A stretch of DNA of 64,000 nucleotides, taken from assembly GCF_000499845.2 (NCBI RefSeq), contig NC_023749.2, positions 4,249,030-4,313,029 of the forward strand. Direction: 5' to 3'. Each line of letters begins with the position of its first letter. Position 1 is the first letter of the stretch. Made by a program: the position numbers and the translations under genes. Shown here piece after piece: positions 12,001 through 21,943 of this stretch. The DNA is from Phaseolus vulgaris (taxonomy: Eukaryota; Streptophyta; Magnoliopsida; Fabales; Fabaceae). The notes under the pieces are model-generated. The model saw only the letters and a list, made by a program, of their open reading frames with translations. It was not told the origin of the DNA and made no database searches.

Positions 12001-13060
12001 AGACTTTATCAACTAATGGGAAGGTGCTTTTGAATTTCCTAATGGCTATACTCTTGTATTCTTCTCTAATAAACTCAGCAAAGTTCACTAGATTGTGTAA
12101 TCTCTTTCAGGGCCATTACTTCACATCATTTAAGGTTCCAGATGTCTATGGGGTTTTCCAATTCAAGGTTGAGTACGAAAAACTAGGATATACAAGCTTA
12201 TCTCTATCAAAGCAGGTAATTGCTGGTCCTCTAATGATTTTTTCTATATTTTTAAGTGCCATTCTACCAAAACTCCCCCTTTCTGCATCATTTAGATTCA
12301 CTTGTGTTTCCATATATAAAAACTTTACAAACACCGTAACACCTGCATCTTTGTGTTTAAGAATATCTCTTTCTAATGTAATGACATGACTAGCCTATAC
12401 AGTTTATGGTTTGTAGTTTTGCCTAGCCTATACAGTCCAAGCAGTTGTATTTCAGAATTAATTGCCAAATAAGAGTTCGCTACTAGATCAACTTGAATGC
12501 CAATCTTTAGCATCAGTTGTGAAACTTCTTCACGGGAGTTAATAGATTATAATAAACAAAATATTGTAAGCAGTATTTATAAATAATGTTGAATTTTCCA
12601 TGTAGATTCCTGTTCGTCCCTTCAGACACAATGAATATGAAAGATTTATACCAGCAGCTTATCCCTATTATGGAGCAGCATTCTCGATGGTAAGGATCTC
12701 TCTCCCATAGTTTCATTCTCGTTGGATTAAGTTAATCTACAAAATGGGACATGATCTCTGTACCACTTTTTGGAAAAATAGTTCACCAAGCAGCTAACTT
12801 GAATGCACCTTATTCTTCTTATGACTAAACTGTTTTTAAAAACAGTTATGATGAACATATGGTTAGCCCTTTCTTCTATTATAGTCTCTTTTTCCTTGCA
12901 TGGAGGCTTAATGTTATTAGGCCATCGTGTCGTCTTGTAATTTTTCAGTTGAGAAGTTGTAATCATGTCTGTATGCTCTGTTCTGTCTCTAAACTATTTG
13001 ATTGTGATGCAGATGGCAGGTTTCTTCATCTTCACTGCCGTTCATCTATACAGCAAGTAG
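9026..13060 (+). CDS. OST48: Oligosaccharyltransferase 48-kDa subunit (OST48/WBP1, DGL1)
   Basis: Thirteen exons: 9026-9287, 9464-9600, 10203-10328, 10559-10612, 10712-10825, 11186-11241, 11336-11377, 11530-11605, 11726-11797, 11898-12023, 12111-12215, 12606-12689, 13013-13060; 433 residues, close to the Arabidopsis DGL1 length as I recall it. OST48 is a non-catalytic subunit of the ER complex that transfers the dolichol-linked glycan to Asn residues of nascent proteins. Visible parts: hydrophobic signal peptide (about 1-24), the [10 protein letters not shown] and [10 protein letters not shown] blocks, a luminal body, and one C-terminal membrane helix (about 408-430) ending in YSK. The open frame extends 33 bases upstream but only to a GTG, so the ATG at 9026 is the start. 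Intron 3 begins GC instead of GT. Introns 2 and 10 both begin with the weak donor gtgctt. Confidence 0.95.
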
Positions 13061-14926
13061 ATGTAAAACTTTGCTTGAAGATACTGTAGTCTGTAATATG
13101 GGCTTTGGACCTATTTTGAGTTCGAAAATTTTGATTAGGCAATGATATAAACTTGTGCTTTCTAATTTATGATAGATGCGTTACTTTCTTAAATCCTGTT
13201 AGTTGGCCTTAAATTCTAACATCATACTATTTTGATTTTTATAGTAAGCATCATTTGTGATATTTAACAATAAAGATTGGCCTATTTGTCTAGCCATATT
13301 TTTTACGAGACATAAGAATTAGCTTCGTAACACTTTTTGAAAGGATGTTATAACCAAGTTAAATTTCTGGATTTTGTAGACAGTGGTTTATGTTGAGTAA
13401 TCAATATCAACTGGCTGGTAAAGGTAACTGTGTATAAACTAGGAATTTTTTTGAAATAAATCCATGTTTTAAAATTTAATTCAATATCCTTTTTTCACGT
13501 TTTTAATTGGTTTTTGTGGGGCTATGTTTGATAAATTTGAATTTAAATCATGATTGGGTGGAGTTATATTTGATCTGTAATTAATTTGGGAGTGTTTTTT
13601 TTGTCTGGCCACTATTTATTTGGTCACTCTTCCTATCTGATACAAAAAAATTATGTGGGGTGCAAAAAATTGTTAATTTTATTCATACTTCAAATTTAAA
13701 TTTTTTTCTTGATTTTTTTTAATTTTGAGATATTAATAACTAAATAAAAGTGCGTTAAAAATGTTGTCAACGTTCTTCATAATTATAAGAACATGCAAAT
13801 TAACATTTGTTTCCAAATTTAAAAGAAGAAAATTGTATTTTCTCTTCATGTCTTAATGGTTGTTCTTTTAAGGTTGTTTTGCAGGAATAAAGAAATATAA
13901 AAATAATTTGTTCTAATACAATAGTTATGTAATTATTATTTAGTTTAGTCATTTCTTCTCGTTTTAATATAATAAATGAATGTGTAAAATATTTTAAAAA
14001 AAAAGATCTAAGGGTATCTAATAAGAAAAACAATGATAAATGCATTTTAAAATTAAAAAGACACCACAGAGGTCCATCATATTATAACCATGGAACTATC
14101 TTTTACTTTAACTTAACCTTTGGGGATAGTAATGAATCAGCATATTCCGATGTTCAATCATAACATTTTAAAGTCTCCAATGGAAGTTATTTTCAAAATT
14201 GAATTGAAAATATATCTTATTAAATTGAAGAGAACTTACATGAACAATATTTTTCCAATTTATAAATGAAATACTTTTATTTCAGTAGAAATACCTTTAA
14301 TGACGTATTCCTTTAATAATGGTTACTCTTTCTCCTTTTTAGAATCACATTTTAAATATTTTTATTTAATTATTATTTTTAAAATTCAAAACTATATTAA
14401 TTAGTTTCTTATCATTTATACATTCACTTTTAACCTAATTTTAATCATTGTAAAATAACTAATTTATCGTGATATATAAAAACTAGGAAGAATAAAGAAA
14501 ATTGTAAAAATCTTATGAAAGCAATCTTTTTATTTACATTTCTTTATTTTTTTTTTTCAAGTTTATATACATTTCTTTTATTGATGATTATTAAAGTTGG
14601 CAGGTCCATAAACAACCATTCAAAGTTCTATTAGGTCAAATAGGATCCCACAGTCTTATCCTTCATCTAATAGCCCTACTAACACCAATTTATAGCTAAA
14701 CAAAACAAAATGTGTATTCAAAAACACAACTTGTGTAGAAACTGAAAACATAAGAATCCGTTCAAATCAAACCATCGCATATATCTCAGACACAAAGAGT
14801 AATGAACAAATGTACGATTCAGCAAAACTAGTTTAAAAACTCAGAAATGGTGTATTAAAAAAGTTAAAAGAAAATCTAAGGAAGTGAAATGAAGAATAAT
14901 ATTTGAATGTGAAAGATTAAAGTGGA
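13061..14926. other. Intergenic region without a recognisable gene
   Basis: The OST48 3' UTR presumably fills the first part. The rest is AT-rich with no supportable reading frame. Near its right end (14,628-14,673) is a two-stem hairpin discussed in the findings. Confidence 0.5.
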
Positions 14927-15082
14927 AAGTGTATGGTAAAGTTACTAGTAAACGCCTTGATGTAAGAATCAGAAATAGGCATTTATCAGCGAAACTTCCA
15001 GGGATCAATTTCGGCCTCCCATGAATCAGAATAAGCACTTAACAATACGCCGAAGCTTATCTGGGATTATGAAGGCCTATTC
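14927..15082 (-). ncRNA. Candidate H/ACA-like small nucleolar RNA
   Basis: Read on the minus strand, two consecutive hairpins each have an internal loop. In the first, GGCCT pairs with AGGCC and, beyond a loop, CAGATAAGC pairs with GCTTATTCTG (one bulge). In the second, AAATGCC pairs with GGCGTTT, TGAT with ATCA, and an outer AAGT with ACTT, leaving a pocket. The trinucleotide ACA sits at 14932-14930, 17 nt after the upper stem and 3 nt before the proposed 3' end. This is the hairpin-hinge-hairpin-ACA layout of pseudouridylation guide RNAs. The hinge lacks a perfect ANANNA box, and I cannot name the rRNA target. A ribosomal-type promoter lies about 100 bases upstream. Confidence 0.35.
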
Positions 15083-15174
15083 CAAGAATACAAGTAAATC
15101 AAAAAACAATGTCAAAGAACACGAAACACAACCTTTGCAGCTGCTACTGAGTACCAAAGGCAATGAACAGAGAC

Positions 15175-15258
15175 ATTAGGGTTTATCTGCGACTTCATCT
15201 TCTCTACATAGATACATATATATAGGATTGCCAAGCTGGGCCCATAAATATTGGGCCC
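15175..15258 (-). promoter_or_regulatory. Site II, TATA and telo-box promoter (minus strand)
   Basis: In transcription order on the minus strand: two GGGCCC/TGGGCC site II elements flanking a short AT core (15258-15238), a TATATATATG box (near 15224-15215) and a telo-box AAACCCTAAT (15184-15175). Site II plus telo-box is characteristic of plant ribosomal protein and snoRNA gene promoters. A short open frame from the ATG at 15198 runs about 28 codons to the stop at 15112-15114. No ordinary protein gene follows. Confidence 0.55.
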
Positions 15259-15299
15259 TAGAAAGGAAACACGTAAAGAGGTAACCCGGCCCAAAATAT

Positions 15300-16357
15300 A
15301 TGTTTGGTTAAAAATAAAGAGAAAAAGAAAAGAATAAAGAGAAAAGGAAAATTTATTTTTTATAAAATGATTATTTTATTTATTTAATTTGAAATTTAAA
15401 AATATTTTTAATCCTTAAAAAATTACTAATTTTTCTCTGATACTCTTCAACTATTTTTTAGTTTCAAAGCACTATTTAAATTATTTTATTTAAATATTAA
15501 AAAAACATCAGAGGATAATTTATGAAAATATATTCAAATCGTAATTTAAATTATAATTTTTCTTTTATTTTCTTTCATTTTATATTTACTTAAAAACCTA
15601 CTACTTTATTTGACTATTTGGAACCTTATGGTATTTCCACATTTTCACCCAACTTGTGACCTTTTTTAAGGGAAACTTTAAGGCTAATGTTAGCCATATC
15701 AGTGGGTATCTGCCAAATTAAAAAAAAAAAAAATCACTGCAAAAAAAAAATAATTAGTATATGAGTAATTTTAATTTTTATAATTTGAAAATATAATTAA
15801 AAATAAAACAGCAATATGATATGTGTACATCACATTCTGTTATAGACTATATCAATTAGTTATACGTAATTATTGCAACATTTTATTATACCGAATTAAT
15901 TGATTCTCTTAGTGCAACATAAATTATTTTCCATGTCCATATTAAAACTTATTATTCAATCCACCTAAAAAGTTTGCGTGAATTTATGTTAGTTGAAGAA
16001 CGAGTATAATTAACCTTATTTAACCAATATAATAAATTTGATGTATTTGATGACGCTTAAGTGTGCGTATAGTTATTTCTAATCCACTCATTTATGTTTT
16101 ATTTATTTCTTTTATGTATCTGACTTATCCAACAGGTTTTTTTCTGGTCACTTGTTGATTGTTGTACACGGTCGGGAATGTTTTGAAGTGATATCGTTTT
16201 CATTATTTCCTGTGGGGAATAGTCCCATAATATGGCTAACAGGACTATTTTTTGTAGTTCATAATACAATATAACTTGAAGTTTCAATACATGATTGTTT
16301 TATCCATTCTAGAGATGCCCAATAACTAGCACTATTATAAGGATCTTTTCTTCCTTA
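15300..16357. other. AT-rich intergenic stretch, nothing recognised
   Basis: Homopolymer runs and short open frames only. A 62-codon minus-strand frame at 16099-16287 has no family I can name. Confidence 0.5.
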
Positions 16358-16672
16358 TGAAAAATATTAGAGATTACATATTTTATATGAACTTATAGAT
16401 AATAAATTAACATAAATCTTATTGTAAAAGTTAATTTTATAAAATTGAGTTTAAATTTCATCTCTTCAAATGATATCAAAGTGATCTAGAATTTATTTTT
16501 ATAAAAAGATTTAGATTTATTGTGTTACTTGTTATTGAATTGTTCTTTGGAATATTAAAAATCTCACATCGATTAAAGATTAGAAAATTTTATAATATAT
16601 AAGTGAATACAAATCTTATCTTATAAATCGATTTTACAAGGTTGAGTTAAACTTAAAAATCACCTCTTAATA
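16358..16672 (+). mobile_element. TRIM-type miniature LTR element, both LTRs present
   Basis: Two related segments in direct orientation, about 16358-16469 and 16541-16672, share the order TTAGAGATTACAT/AAATCTCACATC, the ATAAATCTTAT/ACAAATCTTATC block and TTGAGTTTAAA/TTGAGTTAAAC. Between them, directly after the first LTR, is TGATATCAAAGTGATCTAGAA, a degraded form of the initiator-tRNA primer-binding site. It belongs to the same family as the element at 7189-7434, on the opposite strand. It is diverged and I found no target duplication. Confidence 0.55.
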
Positions 16673-16955
16673 TAGTAAAGTTTATTGAACCGTTATTGGA
16701 TCAATCATAATATATTGTTCCACGCATGAGCTCTTACTAAGAAGTGAATTAGGTTTAAAGTTGACTTCTTAACAAACATTTTTAACGTATCTCTTTTATT
16801 TTTTAAATAAAAGCTTTCATGTTAGACATCACAATGCAACTTGACATCTCAATTATGCTAACACTTCAAGTAACAACAATCATTTGTCATAACATGAAAA
16901 AAGTATTATTAAAAAAAAAAAAAAAACATGGGGGAACTTGACCAAAATCCATATA

Positions 16956-17207
16956 TTAACAAAAACGATACATAAGTAAACTATACATATTCATAAAAAA
17001 ATTTAAGATCAAACTATATGGAAACCTATTATACCAATGAAAAGATTCTCTATGAATAAATCCAAAATTAGTCAACTTATCAGCACACACATTCCCTTCA
17101 CAAAAAATGAGTAACCTTAAACCTGATTTTCTCACAATAATTAAGACAAATATTCCATCAATTACAAAACATCGAAAGAACGTATCTGTTTTATTTGTGA
17201 CACCCAT
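16956..17207 (-). pseudogene. LINE-type RNase H domain fragment
   Basis: An 83-codon frame contains FCEGNVCADKLTNFGFI followed by HWYNRFPYSLI, matching the C-terminal part of the RNase H-like domain in plant non-LTR retrotransposons (consensus REGN-CAD-LA-G). Upstream catalytic parts and a reverse transcriptase are missing, so it is a dead fragment. Similar RNase H-like domains also occur in host-encoded genes, so LINE origin is likely but not proven. Confidence 0.55.
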
Positions 17208-17587
17208 TAATACCTAGTATCATAGTTAAACTTTAAAGTCTATTTTAAATGATTCTCAATTTTTTTGAAGTATCTTTCATTTTATTTGTGATAGCTTGCG
17301 GATTAGTCTTCTTTTGTTCTATTGCTATAAGTACCTGGTTGAAGTTGTTCGTTTGCGATCAAAACAAAGAGCTTTTAAAGAAAACAAGAGGACAAGTACA
17401 TTACCAACAACGAACGAAAATAAGATGTACACAGGAACTAGCCAAAACTAAAGAACAAATCACATCATTACAAGAACACCAACAAACAAACAAACAAAGA
17501 AGCATACTTGGTCCATAACATTGGAAACCATGAAAAAAAAACATAAAACAGGGCAATTAAAGAGTACATAACTACTGAGAGCCACCT
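17208..17587. other. Intergenic, 3' flank of the lipid transfer gene
   Basis: A plus-strand open frame (17249-17518) has a hydrophobic start and a Lys/Gln-rich tail, with no family match I recognise and no promoter signal. I do not call it a gene. The first bases upstream of the LTP stop should be its 3' UTR. Confidence 0.5.
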
Positions 17588-17896
17588 CTAGCAGTGGAAA
17601 GAGTCGACAACCTTGCACTTAACAGGGAGTTCCATGCATTTGTTGGGATCAACACCATAGATAGAGAGCAATCCCGAATCCTTGTAGCGGCAGAAGCACT
17701 GCAGATCAGCCTTTGCAATGGCTAAGCAACAATCAGAGGTGGGATCAACAGGGTTGTCCCCACTCACACTTGCTAAGCATGACTTCAACCCATCTTTGGG
17801 CATGCGACAAAACGAGTACTGCGCATTGGATCCACTCATCACAATGCCCAACACCATCATCACCACAATCATCACCTTCTTCTTGTATGCTTCCAT
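17588..17896 (-). CDS. DIR1-like non-specific lipid transfer protein (8-Cys motif)
   Basis: A single exon of 102 codons. The open frame extends three codons further but to a TTG; the first ATG is at 17896. Residues 1-25 form a signal peptide (cleavage probably after SGSNA), so the product is secreted. The mature part has the eight-cysteine pattern C-X9-C-X15-CC-X9-C-X-C-X17-C-X6-C (C30, C40, C56, C57, C67, C69, C87, C94), giving four disulfides around a lipid-binding cavity. The short intronless form and spacing fit the DIR1-like class, which in Arabidopsis carries long-distance signals in systemic acquired resistance. Whether this copy signals or simply binds lipid is unknown. A ninth cysteine (C102) is the last residue. 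A minus-strand TATA box lies about 65 bases upstream of the ATG. Confidence 0.88.
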   Translation of the reverse strand: MEAYKKKVMIVVMMVLGIVMSGSNAQYSFCRMPKDGLKSCLASVSGDNPVDPTSDCCLAIAKADLQCFCRYKDSGLLSIYGVDPNKCMELPVKCKVVDSFHC

Positions 17897-17958
17897 CACT
17901 ACCAATATTATGATTCACTCTTTTCTGCACTGTGATGAGAGTGGAAATATAAGGCTTG

Positions 17959-17966
17959 TTATATAG
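17959..17966 (-). promoter_or_regulatory. TATA box of the DIR1-like gene
   Basis: CTATATAA on the minus strand, 63-70 bases before the ATG, implying a 5' UTR of roughly 30 bases. Confidence 0.6.
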
Positions 17967-18979
17967 AGTGTGTGAATGTGGCATATAGAACTCCCGTGAC
18001 GAAGTGTGTGCTGGCTCGTATGGGGCCATTCTGTCACGGGCATGCAAGTCTTTGTTTGCTTCTTTCATGGAATAACTCGATCTTCGCAGTACTATAGGAG
18101 TTTTTTTGCTTTTTAATGTATACTAATATGTGCCATAGTGACATGTGAAGTGAAGTGTGAATCCACTTGGATTTCCATGGGAGAAGCTTCACACTTGGAC
18201 ATGTTGAAACTCTGTGTGACGTACTACAAAATATTATCTCCAACTTTATCTTAATTAAGATCAAAGGAGAATAAGTTTAAGAAAAAAGTTTACAACTGAA
18301 AAAAATAATTTTTTTTTCAGAAATGTGGACAACACGTGACTGTATAGAACAATTTTCATAATTATAATATGATGTTTTTTTTTATTTTAATCTGAAAGAA
18401 AATGTTATTTTTACAACTACATATTAAAAGATATTAATTGAAAAAGATAAAAATTACTGTCTTCATATAGGTTTATATTTCGGCAAAATAATTTTTTTTT
18501 TCTTCATATCAACTCCAAGAAAAAATAGTTAATATTTAGAATGGTGAGATAATATGTTAAATGTAATTGGATAAATTTAGTTAAAAAAGACAATTTTATT
18601 TCCATTATTCTATGTTTTAAAAAAAATAGTCTTGGGAATCAGTAAATAAATAAACATGGCTTGCACAACAATTAAGTTTTTTTACAATAATTTGTAGAAA
18701 AAGAGAGTAACCTGCAACAAAGAAAACTCAAGTTTCATCTCTAAACTTGATCAATAATTTTAATATACCATATAAATGATAACAAGCTTATCATTAAAAA
18801 AACATTGAAAACTATTGATTCTTTCTTGAATAATGGAATGTTATTTTGTGATATATATTAAAACATGTTAGACTGAGAGTAAATTTAACTTATATAGAAA
18901 AAGTATTTGTTCGCATACATTATCTAATAAGATTCATTTATATTGTCACATTGTCCAATTCAATGATTAACATGATATC
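17967..18979. other. Intergenic region upstream of the DIR1-like gene
   Basis: No gene seen. The proximal 250 bases are less AT-rich than the rest and likely contain the DIR1-like promoter. Confidence 0.5.
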
Positions 18980-19172
18980 TGTTGAGAATTGATATGAATT
19001 AAAATTGTAAATGTATTATTCGTGTATTGTCTTTGAATAAAAGTGTACAACAATTTATAAGTGTGAAACTAGAATGAAAAGAGAAACATTCTAATAACAA
19101 AAAATAACTAGCTTAGGATTTTTATTGTTTTAAGAGTTAACAAACTAACTCTAAATTTAGCTTATTCTAACA
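18980..19172 (-). repeat. Copia LTR (3' LTR of the adjoining remnant)
   Basis: On the minus strand this 193-bp segment begins TGTTAGAATAAGC and ends AATTCTCAACA (TG...CA ends), directly after the RNase H coding remnant and a purine-rich TTAAGAAGAG tract that can serve as the polypurine tract. No matching 5' LTR was found to the right, so the element is truncated on that side. Confidence 0.65.
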
Positions 19173-20262
19173 CTCTTCTTAAGCTAAATTCTGCAACACA
19201 TCTAGCTCTTATCCACTCTCTTAGTTCTTCAAATTTGTCTAGTCTAAGTGGTTTGGTGAAAATATCAGCCACTTGCTTCTTGGTGTTGCAATGCTTCACT
19301 TCTAGCTTTCCTTTTCCAACTTGTTCTCTTAAGAAATGGAACATGGTCTCTATGGGTTTACTCCTCCCATGTGAGATTGGATTCTTTGCACGGTTGATGG
19401 TTGATTGGTTGTCCACACAAAATTGCGCAGAGGCTCAAGCTAAATACATTGAAATGTTGTCTATGCTACAACTATATACTCTGCCTCACAAGATGAGAGA
19501 GCAACTACAGTTTGCTTCTTAGAACACCAAGAAATTGGTGCTTTCAGATATTTGAAAAAATATCCATAGGTGCTCTTCTTTCCCACTTTATTATAGGGGT
19601 GACAATGCGGGCTAGCCCGTCCCGCATAGAATTTGTGGGTTGATTTTTCTAGCCCGCCCCGCATAAGGGTTGACCCACGGGCCTGCAGGCCAACCCGCAT
19701 AAGAAATATTTTTTAAAAAAATTAAATAATTTTTTTGAATTTTTTTTATTTAGATGCATTAGGTAAATAGTCTCATAATATTATTTTTATGAGTCATGCG
19801 TAGTAAGATATTATTAAAATTTCGAAATGTGAAATATAAGGCTACATGAAGAAAATATGGGGGTGCAAAAAAACATTTATACATTTTAAAGTTATGCGAG
19901 GCGGGCCAACGGGTTGAAATAAGCAACCCGTCCCGCGTTTTTTTGTGACTCCAAACTTCCAAATAGTCTTCAAATTCATTCAAGCTTACTAGAAAGAGTA
20001 AGTCATACCTTCTTGTCTCCTTAAGATACCTCAATATGTGCTTTGTTGCTACCATATGAGAGACTCTTGGATTACACATGAATCTGCTTATTAGTCCAAC
20101 TGCATAGCTTATATTAGGACTATTGTTGCAGATGAACCTCAAACTTCCAACAATCTGTTTAAACAAAGTACTATATGCTGCATTCTCCTCAAAGTTCTAA
20201 GAATCTTCTCAATCACCTTTAAATCAGGCAACTGCTCATTACGAGATCCAATACAATCACTA
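19173..20262 (-). pseudogene. Ty1/copia retrotransposon remnant (gag fragment joined to RT-RNase H end)
   Basis: On the minus strand, in element order: a gag-like piece (LPDLKVIEKILRTL, about 20192-20240), then directly the end of reverse transcriptase (FKQIVGSLRFICNNSPNISYAVGL; ISRFMCNPRVSHMVATKHIL), then RNase H split by an insertion (STYGYFFKYLKAPISWCSKK, SSCEAEYI, DNQSTINRAKNPISHG, VADIFTKPL). Protease, integrase and most of RT are missing, and frames change between blocks, so it is dead. The family call is secure from the SCEAEY and KPL motifs. The gag call rests on one short block. Confidence 0.8.
19594..19950. mobile_element. GC-rich insertion (hAT-like) inside the copia RNase H
   Basis: The RNase H frame is interrupted by about 350 bp. 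One end reads TAGGGGTGACAATGCGGGC, like the TAGGGGTGGCAA ends of plant hAT elements. Near both ends are GC-rich subterminal motifs (AGCCCGTCCCGC and, from the other side, CGCGGGACGGGTTG). The interior is AT-rich. I could not identify an 8-bp target duplication, so the right border is approximate. The nesting dates it after the copia insertion. Confidence 0.5.
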
Positions 20263-21610
20263 TAAATGGATAAACGCTCTAAGATTAAAGGATAATGAAT
20301 TTGTGACATTTTACTCATATACATATATAATCTCTTCATACTAAAACTGACTTGAGTGACTGAATACAACTCTAAACATCTTCGTAAAATCAAAAAACCA
20401 TGACACCAACGTTCAATAAATTAAAACACCAAAAATTAAGCGATAAAATCACAAAAACCGAGAAAAAAACATCACGTGCAATAAACCTCCCATTTTCTCC
20501 CATTTTTTCAAGGAACAATTCCCATACTAAACTCTACCTTTCATATTACGTTATCTCCCTTCCTTGTAAGGATTATAATGAGTTTTCCTCTAAAAAAAAT
20601 AGTAAAAGATAATTTAGCAATGATTTACAAAGAAGCAAGAAGTCAACAATATCAAGTAAATAAGATAATTTCAAAACTGCATTAATAACAATAAAAAAAA
20701 AAGACGGCATGTAATTTAAATTGACCAACCAACCTTATAATTAACTCACATATTAAACAAAAATGATCCAAATGTTATGAATATGAGTGCCTAACTTACA
20801 TTATTTTTTGAAGTGGCAATGAACTTAGTCTACTTTGATAGTTAGAGTGATAATTGGTTTCCATAAATAATAATGAATGGACCACCACGTTCCGTTACAC
20901 TACCAAAGTGAAACGTCACAAGTTTAGATTGACGTGACACATATATAACACATGCAATTATCTCAACCATCAACATCATATTCATACCACTTTATAACAT
21001 TAATCACACTCATTTCAAATATTCCAACATGTAATATTTAACTATCTCCAAATTCATCACATAATCTTAATTCATTATGACCCATTCTTCGTTAATTGAG
21101 ATTAGTTAGCTCTATTATTATGCATATGCATTCACCACGATTTAAATATGGAACACCCAAGCAAATGTCCAAAAACAAATAATCATATATGGATTAATTA
21201 GTGTTGGTCGAGATTAGATTAATTACGTGGCGAAAATGAAGACAACAAATTAGTTAAAACGAAAAGAAAGTCCGAAACGAAAAGAAAAAGAGCATTCGAT
21301 TAGATAAATTGGGTCAATTAATCGATGGCCATCTTCATATATATACATTGGTTAATATATTATGTTTCCTCGTCATTGGTGGGGTTTATTTGATGAAAAT
21401 AAGGTTGGAAAATGTAAGAAGGTGGCATGTGAAGATTATAGAAAAGAATGACAAGTTGTGAACAAGATGCGTGGCTTCAAAGTATTTAAATTGAGATGTA
21501 TAGTTTTAATTCCTTTATGCACATTTTTCTATGATTTAAGCCTACATTCAAAGCATCTACTACATATTTCAAAACATAGGCTCATAATAATCCAATAGAA
21601 TTTCACCTAT
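20263..21610. other. Intergenic, nothing recognised
   Basis: AT-rich, with no coding frame of recognisable family. The expected upstream part and 5' LTR of the copia element are absent. Confidence 0.5.
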
Positions 21611-21943
21611 CACTATGAAATAGAAATCATTTTGAAGACAAAAATTATAATTAATTATTATATTGATTAAATTAAAGATCTTTTTAGAAATTAAATAAAT
21701 TTTTAATTTTAAATTAATTTATATTATTATTAGATGATTTTTAAATTGTTATCTAATTAGCAAAAAAGATTTTTCTACCAAATTTAGAATCTAAATAATT
21801 GGTAGTTAAAACCTAATAACTAATTACATACCAATTTAGAAACTATTTAATAATAATAAAAAATAATTTAAAAAATAATTTAAAAACCATTTTTTTTAAT
21901 TTCTAAAATGATTGATTTCTGTTTGATAATTTTCTTTGTAGTG
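21611..21943. mobile_element. CACTA-type MITE, degenerate
   Basis: It begins CACTATGAAATAGAAATC and ends with the reverse complement of CACTACAAAGAAAA. The interior shares the GTTATCTAATTAGCAA and ACCAATTTAGAAACTATTTAA blocks with the better preserved copy at 60744-61124. The flanking triplets (TAT and TGA) do not match, so the target duplication is lost. Confidence 0.65.

Noticed and set aside
17249..17518. 89-codon plus-strand frame with a hydrophobic start
   Set aside because: There is no recognisable family, promoter or conserved motif, and it sits in the 3' flank of the lipid transfer gene.
17713..18068. Plus- and minus-strand frames overlapping the lipid transfer gene
   Set aside because: They are shadows of a clearly coding frame with the eight-cysteine pattern.
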